A DNA stretch of 10,486 bases, taken from NCBI GenBank assembly GCA_027025255.1, contig JALVRC010000146.1, forward strand, positions 1 through 10,486, given 5' to 3'. The stretch comes from Caldifarciminota bacterium (GTDB lineage: Bacteria; Hydrothermota; Tepidihabitantia; B3-TA06; JALVRC01). Shown here piece after piece: positions 1 to 5,709 of this stretch. Numbering within the stretch: the stretch's first letter is position 1; each line of letters starts with the position of its first letter. The notes under the pieces are model-generated. The model did not search any database. It saw only the letters and a list, made by a program, of their open reading frames with translations, and was not told the DNA's origin. Position numbers and translations under genes: made by a program.

Positions 1-70
1 CATCATTGTTTCTTAAATCTTATAGTATAATTCCATAAATTCCTTCTGTATGTCGTATTTCCATATATTC

Positions 71-95
71 AAAAAAAGTGAAATGATTTTACTTT
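71..95 (-). terminator. Weak hairpin plus T-run after the zinc-ribbon gene
   Basis: On the minus strand an AAGTAAA / TTTCACTT near-palindrome with one mismatch is followed directly by seven T residues. It starts about 10 nt after the restored stop codon (105-107) of the zinc-ribbon gene. The stem is AT-rich and the loop very short, so this is a weak candidate intrinsic terminator judged only from its position and T-run. Confidence 0.3.
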
Positions 96-104
96 CGCCA
101 CCTT

Positions 105-360
105 TTAAGTTTTTTTAAATGTTGGAATAAAAACTTTTATAATTTCTTTAAATTGAGATGCAGGTATTCCCTGCAATTTTGGTGATCATTTCTTCCATTG
201 TTATATCCGGGTCTGTAAATTGTCCTTTCTGACAGCAATACACACAATATTCTTCGTTTTTACTATTATCTGCATTTGTGCCAAAATCATCTTCGTTATA
301 AAGTGGCATACCACAGCTCTGACATATAGCTTTTTTGGCTGCTTTTGTTTCATTTATCAC
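105..360 (-). pseudogene. Small zinc-ribbon protein with two frame breaks
   Basis: The protein belongs to the putative zinc-ribbon family typified by CQSCGMPL near the N-terminus and a second pair of cysteines (YCVYCC), followed by a TMEEMI helix. The four metal-binding cysteines are present. The longest open frame, 148-360, starts at a GTG lying inside the Shine-Dalgarno sequence and ends early in NTCISI. Two single-base shifts give a better gene. The ATG at 353-351 is 6 nt behind AAGGAGGTGAT and joins the zinc frame if the A6 run at 331-336 is read as A7 (MKQKQPKKAICQSCGMPL). Reading the A4 run at 177-180 as A3 gives the family-like tail KLQGIPASQFKEIIKVF and a stop at 105-107, for about 83 residues. 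Both breaks are in A homopolymers, so sequencing error and true decay are both possible. The family function is unknown. Confidence 0.7.
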
Positions 361-362
361 CT

Positions 363-390
363 CCTTATGCTTAACTTTGTTGCATAAAGG
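363..390 (-). promoter_or_regulatory. Hairpin overlapping the zinc-ribbon gene's ribosome site
   Basis: On the minus strand CCTTTATGC pairs with GCATAAGG (one bulged T), followed by AAC/GTT with a 2-nt AA bulge and an AAA loop. The 3' arm contains the AAGG that begins the Shine-Dalgarno sequence AAGGAGGTGAT (366-356). If it folds in mRNA it would partly hide the ribosome site, as in translational switches or RNA thermometers. The pairing is visible in sequence; the regulatory role is inferred. Confidence 0.5.
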
Positions 391-459
391 ATAAATTTTG
401 ATTTAAGAGACGTTTGCCTCATCCATTTAATACTTGCTTATATGCTCATGCAACATAAA

Positions 460-487
460 ATAATACATAAAATATTGTCAAAGTCAA
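460..487 (-). promoter_or_regulatory. Sigma70-type promoter for the zinc-ribbon gene
   Basis: On the minus strand TTGACT (487-482) and TATTAT (465-460) are separated by 16 nt. An overlapping TTGACA lies at 481-476 but has no well-spaced -10. The implied leader of roughly 100 nt contains the hairpin at 363-390. Confidence 0.45.
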
Positions 488-516
488 GGAAAAGGATGCT
501 TATGAAATACAATCTC

Positions 517-1344
517 TTATAAGTTATGCCGATTCAGTGTTTCTTTCCCATAAATAAAAACTACACCCAATGTTAAAACCAAAAGCAATATTGTGCTATA
601 CACCCTGCCCTGTTCAGTTAATGGCATGAGCTCTGCAGTAAAATTAATCATAAAATGAAAGAGTATCGCTGATAAGGTACTTCTATTTGTGTTGTTGTAA
701 ACCCATGTAAACAAGATTGAAATAATTACAGGACCAAAGATGTATGTCCAGAATCCTGTGGTTGCGAATTTTAAAACATCGTGTTGGAATGTGCCTTTCA
801 TAAAGAAAAGAGGAACATGCCACAATGCCCATACTGAACCAAGAATAAGGCTTGAGAAAAGTGCATTATACCTTGCTTGCAGTCCATCCAATGCATAACC
901 GCGCCAGCCCAACTCCTCAGGCAATGGACCGAACACTAAAATATAGATCGCATACGGCAAAATGCTCCATGGTTTAGATAGAAGGTTTTTTGCTGTTTCA
1001 AATTCTGGCAAAGACGAGCCACCAATAATGCCTATCAAAATGGCAACAGCATTCAACACAGGAAAACAGAGCAGGATTACCAAAAACCATTTTTTGCCAA
1101 TCCGTCTAATATCAAACACACGTTGCCAGTAATCCTTCCACTGTTCTTTATCGCGAGCATAAAAGATAAGTATAATTTCTGCAATTGCAGGCCCGAACAA
1201 TCCAAAAGCACCGAAAAGTACTGCCGGGAACCTCCAGACATTCCAGTCTAACAGTATAACCCATACCCAGAAAAACCAGGAAATACCAAGGGCAAGAGCA
1301 AAAAACCTCCATGGATTTGCGGATTTTGAAATTCTTGCACTCAT
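517..1344 (-). CDS. CPBP (CAAX/Abi) family intramembrane glutamic protease
   Basis: This is a 275-residue polytopic membrane protein with about eight hydrophobic segments. The family motifs are in order: PEELGWRG (E143, E144, R148), ALWHVPLF (H176) and LFHFMINF (H230, N234), matching the EExxxR, HxxxF and HxxxN signatures of CPBP proteases. Characterised relatives cleave prenylated proteins after CAAX processing, or process peptides and regulatory proteins in bacteria; the substrate here is unknown. The frame is open to an ATG at 1419, but I chose the ATG at 1344-1342 because GAAAGGGA lies 8-9 nt upstream and the extra 25 residues are polar and unlike the family. It follows the CsaA remnant and the structured gap and is followed by the zinc-ribbon gene, which has its own promoter. 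Confidence 0.88.
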   Translation of the reverse strand: MSARISKSANPWRFFALALGISWFFWVWVILLDWNVWRFPAVLFGAFGLFGPAIAEIILIFYARDKEQWKDYWQRVFDIRRIGKKWFLVILLCFPVLNAVAILIGIIGGSSLPEFETAKNLLSKPWSILPYAIYILVFGPLPEELGWRGYALDGLQARYNALFSSLILGSVWALWHVPLFFMKGTFQHDVLKFATTGFWTYIFGPVIISILFTWVYNNTNRSTLSAILFHFMINFTAELMPLTEQGRVYSTILLLVLTLGVVFIYGKETLNRHNL

Positions 1345-1419
1345 GTTATTTGTCCCTTTCGTTTTGTTAATATATATTTTCCCTTTTTTAAGGACGGAGT
1401 TCAAAGTTTCATATAACAT

Positions 1420-1555
1420 ATGCCTTTAAAAGAAGTGTTTGCGAAGCAAAAATTTGGAGAATTTCGCAGGAGTTTCTTTTTTAACGACTGTTAGTTGGTC
1501 TGAACCGAATAAAGCCTTGACAATTGTTAGCGGGGTGAAAATCCCACGTAAGCCC
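1420..1555. other. GC-richer structured gap
   Basis: By hand count 1431-1555 is about 42% GC, above its surroundings. On the minus strand it holds TGCGAA...TTCGCA arms about 17 nt apart, two CTAACA direct repeats and a GGG-N7-CCC hairpin (GTGGGATTTTCACCCCGC) just after the CsaA stop, which could act as a weak terminator although no T-run follows. A frame from 1635 to 1426 is open across part of CsaA and this block but has no ribosome site or recognisable domain. I treat the block as non-coding, possibly a dispersed repeat. Confidence 0.3.
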
Positions 1556-1831
1556 TTATAAAATTCTATAACCATTTGGTGCTTTTCTTTCAGGTTGTAA
1601 TAAAATAACTTCATTATTTTCCAAAACAACACCAAGAACTAAACATTCTGATATAAAATTAGCAATTTGCTTTTGGGGAAAATTTACAACCGTTACAACT
1701 TGTTTATTTAGCAAATCTTCTTTTTTGTATAATTTAGTTATTTGAACACTTGATTTTTTAATTCCAAATCTCCCAAAATCAATCCAGAGTTTATACGCTT
1801 TCTCTCCGGGTTTCATGTTATTTTTTCTCAA
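1556..1831 (-). pseudogene. CsaA-like tRNA-binding (OB-fold) protein, N-terminally truncated
   Basis: The encoded residues match the CsaA family, homologous to the C-terminal tRNA-binding OB domain of methionyl-tRNA synthetase. Blocks YKLWIDFG, GIKKSSVQITKLY, VVTVVNFPQKQI, LVLG and LLQPERKAPNG are in family order through to the normal C-terminus. CsaA proteins are about 110 residues and begin with the strand that reads roughly FEKVDIRVGTI in the family; those ~25 residues are absent here. The frame begins at a TTG (1831-1829) overlapping the stop of the glycosidase gene, or at an ATG (1816-1814) with no ribosome site. Upstream DNA in all frames is glycosidase sequence, so the missing part is not hidden by a frameshift. 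The likeliest reading is a gene cut at its 5' end by recombination near 1815. A product made by translational coupling is possible but would lack part of the OB barrel. Confidence 0.75.
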
Positions 1832-3552
1832 TATACTACAATCTTTCTGAAAGCCTGCCCTTTATAGCTCTTTAGTCTTATAAAATATATACCTTTACTG
1901 TCTAATGGGATTATGCCCGTTTTCCCTTTGATTGTTTTTTCGCATATTTTCGCTCCACTTAAAGCATATATTGAAATGTGGTAAGTATCGCTTTCTTTGA
2001 AGTTCAGGTATACTTTGCCATTCTTGTATACTGATGTAAAAGGTGGGTTCTTGAGTATTTCTTCTTTTATTCCCTGATAAGTATATATTTCAATTGATGT
2101 AATTGTTCCTGGTTCAAATCTATTGGTAAATCTTTGAGAATCAACAGGGATTTCGCCATAATCAATAATTCCCTTTGTGCCGTTGAATGGAGCTTGTATT
2201 GTGGTATCATTCTTAATCTCTTTTATCCTCACTATACCCTGAGATTGAAAGCCTGGATAAGAAATTTCCATTACAAAAGCAGTATCAAGGTTTTTATTTA
2301 TTACCATAAGGTTTATATTTCCATTCTCCTTTAAACTTCCATAGGTTATAAGCCCACCTGTCTTTCTATCAGAGGTTGTTTTTATAAAGTATTTACCGAA
2401 GTTTTCTCTGTATAGTTGCAGAACATACGATGGCATTCTTTTTGATAATGTATCTCCTCTTATAATACCAAAGAGAGGTAAGTTGTCCTCTTCAGGATCG
2501 CCTTCGTATATTGAATATATGCAACCAATAGGAATGTCCTCCTCTATCAACCTTCCTATCATATCTCCTATAAAAAGTCCTGTATAATAATTCCACCACA
2601 ATTTATCCGGTGTTGCCATAAACCCGCCATTGTATTCAAGTATGGTCAATGCTATATCGTTATCCCCTTCATACATTCTTATACTATCCCTTACCTCTTC
2701 TATCCATTCTTTGAAAGGTGGTTTGAACTCAGAACCATTTTCAATGGAGAATAGCCATTGTCTGTATACACTGGAAGAAGTAGGACCATCGTAAAAATTA
2801 GGGTAGTAATGTATGTCAAGATAGTCTATGTTATCTCTGTTCAACTCAAGAACAGGCTTTATCCATGATAAATCTGAAGCAAGGCAGAAGAATAGTTTTA
2901 TAGGAATTGGAGACCTTGCTCTCATACTATCTGCGTAGTTTTTGAAGAGTGTGGCAAATGCTTCTTTTGAGACAAAAGAAGAATCATTTATACTCCATTC
3001 ATTAAATGGTTTGCCAAAATGTCTGTAATATGTTATTACAGACATTTTGCTTCCTGATATATCTGGTTCATTCCCTATTGACCAGTATACCACATTGTAT
3101 GGTTGAGGATGGCCTCTCTGTTTCCTTATTTTACCCATCTCTGTATTTGTATCTCCATTACAGTACTCAACCCATCTTGCAGCCTTTGATAGGTCATTGA
3201 TCTGAAAGTTTACAACTATTATTGGCTCTATATCAAACTCCTCACACATCCTTAAAAAACTATCTGTTCCAAAAAATAGACTATCAGCAAGCATACTATT
3301 CCCTATGTCCACATAGAATATCCCATTGTAATCATTACCTTCCCAGTCGTAGTATTCAGCCGCATTCCCACCAAACCTTAAAAAGGATGGAGATGTTTCT
3401 TTAATCAAATCTTTTACTTCTGCACCTCTGAAATCTTCGGTTATTTCATCTCCAGAGCCAAAAACAGAAGGTTGTATCTCTCTAATGAGGGAATCTTTAT
3501 AAATCGTTATCTTCCCGTTAACGTCAAAGATACAGAATAGCAATAAAAACAT
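1828..3552 (-). CDS. Exported clan GH-A glycoside hydrolase (GH44/GH51-like) with T9SS-type tail
   Basis: The protein has 574 residues. A short hydrophobic leader (MFLLLFCIF, residues 1-9) lacks the usual basic residues. A TIM-barrel glycosidase domain spans about residues 15-390: LRFGGNAAEYYDW (58-70) resembles the N-terminal motif of GH44/GH51 enzymes, YWSIGNEPD carries the probable acid/base Glu162, LDIHYYP (245-251) lies in a barrel strand, and LTILEYNGG carries the probable nucleophile Glu306. A beta-sandwich region follows (about 395-495). The last ~70 residues (YHISIYALSGAKI, SKGIYFIRLKS, RKIVVY) resemble the type A sorting domain of type IX secretion. The expected role is cleavage of a beta-glucan, xyloglucan or arabinan outside the cell; the exact family and substrate are not resolved. 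The start is firm: AAGGAGG lies 7 nt before the ATG. A consensus promoter is at 3586-3613. Confidence 0.8.
   Translation of the reverse strand: MFLLLFCIFDVNGKITIYKDSLIREIQPSVFGSGDEITEDFRGAEVKDLIKETSPSFLRFGGNAAEYYDWEGNDYNGIFYVDIGNSMLADSLFFGTDSFLRMCEEFDIEPIIVVNFQINDLSKAARWVEYCNGDTNTEMGKIRKQRGHPQPYNVVYWSIGNEPDISGSKMSVITYYRHFGKPFNEWSINDSSFVSKEAFATLFKNYADSMRARSPIPIKLFFCLASDLSWIKPVLELNRDNIDYLDIHYYPNFYDGPTSSSVYRQWLFSIENGSEFKPPFKEWIEEVRDSIRMYEGDNDIALTILEYNGGFMATPDKLWWNYYTGLFIGDMIGRLIEEDIPIGCIYSIYEGDPEEDNLPLFGIIRGDTLSKRMPSYVLQLYRENFGKYFIKTTSDRKTGGLITYGSLKENGNINLMVINKNLDTAFVMEISYPGFQSQGIVRIKEIKNDTTIQAPFNGTKGIIDYGEIPVDSQRFTNRFEPGTITSIEIYTYQGIKEEILKNPPFTSVYKNGKVYLNFKESDTYHISIYALSGAKICEKTIKGKTGIIPLDSKGIYFIRLKSYKGQAFRKIVVY
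3015..3049. repeat. Perfect 16-bp inverted repeat with 3-nt loop inside the glycosidase gene
   Basis: The arms 3015-3030 and 3034-3049 are exact reverse complements separated by TGT. They encode about residues 168-179 of the glycosidase (KMSVITYYRHFG) a few codons after the acid/base Glu, and the reading frame is intact. Perfect 16-bp arms are far longer than expected by chance in 10 kb. A template-switch event or a functional mRNA hairpin could explain them. Confidence 0.9.
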
Positions 3553-3710
3553 GATTAACCTCCTTATTATAAATTTTTCACATAGATTATACTCACAGTA
3601 TCTGCAATGTCAAGAAAAAAATCTATTAAACTCTTCCCGACAAGGTCAAGGGAAATGAAGCATAGATTTGCGTATCTTTGATATACACATTCCTCTAATC
3701 GTTCATACCT
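3553..3710 (-). other. Intergenic region between permease and glycosidase
   Basis: It holds the glycosidase promoter and ribosome site. Upstream of these is a TTCCC-N11-GGGAA inverted repeat (3634-3654), followed about 10 nt later by a run of T residues on the minus strand, which could be a weak terminator for the permease pair. I see no credible gene in it. Confidence 0.35.
3586..3613 (-). promoter_or_regulatory. Consensus sigma70-type promoter for the glycosidase
   Basis: On the minus strand TTGACA (3613-3608) and TATAAT (3591-3586), both full consensus, are separated by 16 nt. Transcription would start near 3578, giving a leader of about 25 nt that contains the AAGGAGG ribosome site. Confidence 0.75.
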
Positions 3711-4265
3711 CTATCCATCCTTTTTAAGTTTTCTATTGCTCTGTGCTATTAAGAGCTCTATCACTAGCCCCATTACAACAACAAAGATAATTGTTAAAAT
3801 AAGCCTCAATGCCATAAATTTTGCTCCAAGAAATTGAAGCTCAACCATCTCCTGGGGAATCTTTATGCATGCCCATGCTGATAGAAAGGCAATGATAGAG
3901 GATATTTTGGCTCCTTTCTTAAGTAAAGCAGAAGCCATAGGAAAGGCAACATAAAGAGGGCCTGTGGGCAATGCCCCCAGTAAAATACCAAGTAAAACAC
4001 CCTTTATACCAGCTGATTTACCAAGGTATTTTACAACCATTTCGTTTGGGACAAAAACATTAAAAAGCCCCATCAATACCATCACAGCAGGAAGTATCAA
4101 GATCATTTCAACAAAGAAATCCCATGATGTTCTGACTACTGCCTCTTTTTTATAAGGAAAGATTGATAGCAAAATTATCGCAATAACTACAGTAATACCA
4201 AGAATAATAACATCCTTTACTATTTGCGTTTTTTGCTTAGCTTTTCCTTTAACATTATCTTTCAT
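3711..4265 (-). CDS. ArsP/DUF318-type permease, C-terminal half
   Basis: The 184-residue membrane protein has a basic cytoplasmic N-terminus and about five hydrophobic segments. The motif LGALPTGPLYVAFPMASALLKKG (about residues 95-117) is typical of the predicted permease family PF03773, whose single-chain members include the organoarsenical exporter ArsP. Usual length is 300-350 residues, so this is about half a transporter. It overlaps the preceding half by ATGA and has a GGGGG ribosome site inside it, so the two are likely translated together and form one heterodimeric transporter. The substrate is unknown: no ArsR or other arsenic gene is nearby. The C-terminus is lysine-rich (RKLKKDG). 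Confidence 0.75.
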   Translation of the reverse strand: MKDNVKGKAKQKTQIVKDVIILGITVVIAIILLSIFPYKKEAVVRTSWDFFVEMILILPAVMVLMGLFNVFVPNEMVVKYLGKSAGIKGVLLGILLGALPTGPLYVAFPMASALLKKGAKISSIIAFLSAWACIKIPQEMVELQFLGAKFMALRLILTIIFVVVMGLVIELLIAQSNRKLKKDG

Positions 4266-4744
4266 AGCACTACCCCCATGATAATACCAATTATAATCGC
4301 AATAACAAAGCTTATCACGTTTCTGAGAATTGCCATCCTCTTTCCCAATTCCTTTATTTCTAAGGGAAGTGTTACAACTCCAATCATTGTTAAGGTTGTA
4401 ATAAACACTGCAACAGAGGTTATGGATGCTCCGCTCTTAATAAGCGAGGCTGCCAATGGAAAAGAGATTAGAGAAGGGATATGCAAAACCGCTCCCAACA
4501 TCGCTACAACAAGAACACCTCCAAGACCTGCCTGCTCACCAACGATTTTAGAAATCGTGCTCTTTGAGACAAAACCCAAAAGCAAGCCTATTAAGATTAT
4601 GATAATGAGAACTGTTGGGAGAATGCGGAAGAAAGATTTTAATGCTACAGTTAACGCCTTCTTTGCTTTTTTCCTATCCCTTATGAATGCAAATATCAAA
4701 AAGAGAAGGGCAAAGGCATTTATAAATATTGCGGTTTTATTCAT
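4262..4744 (-). CDS. ArsP/DUF318-type permease, N-terminal half
   Basis: The 160-residue protein has about five hydrophobic segments and a basic first loop (RDRKKAKKA, residues 22-30). Its core LGAVLHIPSLISFPLAAS, followed by LIKSG, is clearly homologous to the core of the next gene (LGALPTGPLYVAFPMASA), so the two halves carry an internal duplication known from full-length members of PF03773. The start is supported by AGAGGAG 7 nt before the ATG. The ATGA overlap with the second half implies coupled translation. It is probably a plasma-membrane exporter subunit; substrate not determinable from sequence. The 100 nt upstream hold a CTCTTAAGAG palindrome (4782-4793 region) but no clear promoter. 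Confidence 0.75.
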   Translation of the reverse strand: MNKTAIFINAFALLFLIFAFIRDRKKAKKALTVALKSFFRILPTVLIIIILIGLLLGFVSKSTISKIVGEQAGLGGVLVVAMLGAVLHIPSLISFPLAASLIKSGASITSVAVFITTLTMIGVVTLPLEIKELGKRMAILRNVISFVIAIIIGIIMGVVL

Positions 4745-4846
4745 GATTTACTCCTCTTATTTTTCATTTCATTCAGATACCTCTCTTAAGAGTATACCTT
4801 ACATCTAAATGTATCTATCTCATATATATATTTCTAACCTTGCATA

Positions 4847-4960
4847 TTACTCTGACTTTCTTAAAATGACTATATACTCGTAGTTCATTGTTGTCCCTGT
4901 TACGCCTGATTTATTGCTCGGGCTATTTCTTTTTGGCATCCTTTTATTCGGAATCTCTCC
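4847..4960 (-). pseudogene. Possible C-terminal tail of a DNA methyltransferase
   Basis: Directly after the stop codon of the restriction-enzyme fragment, 37 codons stay open in the same frame and contain MPKRNSPSNKSGVTGTTMNYE. This resembles the extreme C-terminus of some DNA methyltransferases by memory of such tails, and a methyltransferase partner is expected beside an MvaI/BcnI enzyme. If right, a deletion joined the front of the endonuclease gene to the end of the methyltransferase gene. A free 30-residue peptide from the internal ATG is an alternative. Homology to a methyltransferase is the weakest part of this call. Confidence 0.35.
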
Positions 4961-5131
4961 TTATAGTTTTTCAACCCGTCCCCCAATATCTGGAATTGGA
5001 ATATTATTTTCATCTACACCAAAAAGAGTTTCAAAGGTATACCCAATTCCTGTAGGACCCTGCCTCATTGATTGGACAAAACCTTTGCTTTCTATCTTTT
5101 GAAGTTTAGTTATTATCTCTTTTAATTTCAT
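4961..5131 (-). pseudogene. MvaI/BcnI-type restriction endonuclease, N-terminal fragment
   Basis: Fifty-six residues match the start of the MvaI/BcnI type II restriction endonuclease family, which cleaves short CC-containing sites as a monomer with a MutH/Sau3AI-like fold. KGFVQSMRQGPTGIGYTFE (residues 16-34) and NNIPIPDIGGRVE (42-54) are characteristic blocks. Asp48 and Glu54 correspond to the D...ExK metal site, but the frame ends VEKL-stop exactly where the family continues E-x-K, so the catalytic lysine and the remaining ~200 residues are gone. The start is intact: AAGGAGATGAT lies 5-6 nt before the ATG. The fragment cannot cut DNA and is a relic of a lost restriction-modification system. 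Confidence 0.72.
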
Positions 5132-5159
5132 GCTATCATCTCCTTTTTTTTATGACCAG

Positions 5160-5188
5160 TTTCACATAACGTTCTGGAATATGCGAAA
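5160..5188 (-). repeat. Hairpin element, copy A
   Basis: Nine-base arms enclose an 11-nt loop. On the minus strand the 5' arm is TTTCGCATA and the 3' arm TATGTGAAA, with one G.T wobble. It lies in the leader just upstream of the restriction-enzyme fragment. It aligns without gaps to copy B (19 of 29 positions identical, all ten differences transitions) with compensatory arm changes. Confidence 0.6.
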
Positions 5189-5240
5189 TCCTGAGTAATA
5201 GCCAAAAGCATAAACCGTAACCAGTAGTGTTGAACGCATT

Positions 5241-5324
5241 TCATAGTATCTCTTTCCCTTTTAGCCATTGTCTTATTTCAAATGCCCTGTTTCGTCCTCT
5301 ATCCATCCTTCTCTTCTCGTCCAT
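5241..5324 (-). CDS. Possible 27-residue peptide after a strong promoter
   Basis: An ATG about 20-30 nt downstream of the promoter at 5347-5374 opens a frame encoding a highly charged peptide containing RGRNRAFEIRQWLKGKEIL. Arg and Lys are abundant and no membrane or metal-binding motif is visible. The ribosome site is weak (TAGG). It could be a leader peptide or the remaining N-terminus of a gene of the lost restriction-modification operon. I do not recognise it. Confidence 0.25.
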   Translation of the reverse strand: MDEKRRMDRGRNRAFEIRQWLKGKEIL

Positions 5325-5346
5325 ATTTGCCTATAAACATAAAATA

Positions 5347-5374
5347 ATTGTACATTAAAAAACCTGTATGTCAA
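5347..5374 (-). promoter_or_regulatory. Sigma70-type promoter upstream of the restriction-modification remnant
   Basis: On the minus strand TTGACA (5374-5369) and TACAAT (5352-5347) are separated by 16 nt. It now points at a 27-codon frame and then the endonuclease fragment. Hairpin copy B ends 9 nt upstream of the -35 box. Confidence 0.65.
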
Positions 5375-5382
5375 GCATTTTT

Positions 5383-5411
5383 CTTTGCACAACATTCCAG
5401 GATATGCAAAG
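5383..5411 (-). repeat. Hairpin element, copy B
   Basis: On the minus strand CTTTGCATA pairs with TGTGCAAAG (one wobble) around an 11-nt loop. Relative to copy A the outermost pair changes from T-A to C-G and the fourth pair from C-G to T-A, so pairing is kept. The remaining arm differences create G.U wobble only in minus-strand RNA. Confidence 0.6.
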
Positions 5412-5564
5412 TTGCTCTCAGCCAGTGCAATAGCACGCAGACAGGCAGCAAAATTGAAGCAGGTATAGCAAACCGCGCAGCTTTTGGTAAAACCTATCAA
5501 ACCCTTAAATAACCCAGATAGTGGCAAAGTGCGAAGCAGTGAAGCATTCTGTCCTGAATTTACT
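5412..5564. other. GC-richer block without a convincing gene
   Basis: By hand count 5401-5550 is about 45% GC against roughly a third in the flanks. An 84-codon frame (5527-5273, minus, TTG start) crosses it into the promoter and peptide region, but it is cysteine-rich without a domain, lacks a ribosome site and ignores the promoter. The block may be part of a dispersed repeat or a structured RNA. Confidence 0.3.
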
Positions 5565-5608
5565 AAACAATCCCACTCTTGATGCCGTATTTCTCACACA
5601 ACCTCTTT
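5565..5608 (-). repeat. 44-bp direct repeat, distal copy (radical SAM gene 3' end)
   Basis: It is identical to 7676-7719 except at one base (5587 versus 7698). The difference is synonymous (TAC/TAT Tyr) in the radical SAM frame. In that frame the copy reads KRLCEKYGIKSGIV then TAG. Similarity stops sharply at both ends. Confidence 0.93.
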
Positions 5609-5677
5609 ATTTACACATCCTGTAGATAAAGCTAATAAAAATACAATAAAATAATATAGTGCCTCTTTTTTGTTTAT
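5594..5677 (-). pseudogene. Lipoprotein signal-peptide remnant with ATA start
   Basis: Minus-strand codons from an ATA at 5677-5675 read (M)NKKEALYYFIVFLLALSTGC, then VNKEVV and a stop: basic n-region, hydrophobic core and a lipobox-like LSTGC. AAGGAG lies 5 nt upstream of the ATA, the ideal distance, so the codon looks like a former ATG. After four residues of mature protein the frame enters the 44-bp repeat and stops. This is the front of an exported lipoprotein gene cut off by the rearrangement that left the repeat. ATA can initiate rarely, but nothing functional would result. Confidence 0.55.
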
Positions 5678-5709
5678 TTTTGCTCCTTACAACATCCCTA
5701 TTTTTTATG

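Noticed and set aside
363..390. Integron attC-like site (GCTTAAC / GTTAAGC core)
   Set aside because: The core heptamer matches but the partner arm is only 3 nt away and lacks the consensus; no integrase or cassette array is present.
1426..1635. Minus-strand 69-codon frame
   Set aside because: It overlaps the CsaA frame out of phase, has no ribosome site and no recognisable domain.
4224..4808. Plus-strand frame of 194 codons over the permease
   Set aside because: Antisense to the N-terminal permease half; residue bias is the complement of membrane codons.
4914..5102. Plus-strand open frame with a hydrophobic start
   Set aside because: It is the antisense shadow of the restriction-enzyme fragment, which has a ribosome site and family motifs on the other strand.
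5273..5527. Minus-strand 84-codon cysteine-rich frame
   Set aside because: Starts at a TTG without a ribosome site and runs across a strong promoter; more likely chance openness in a GC-richer block.
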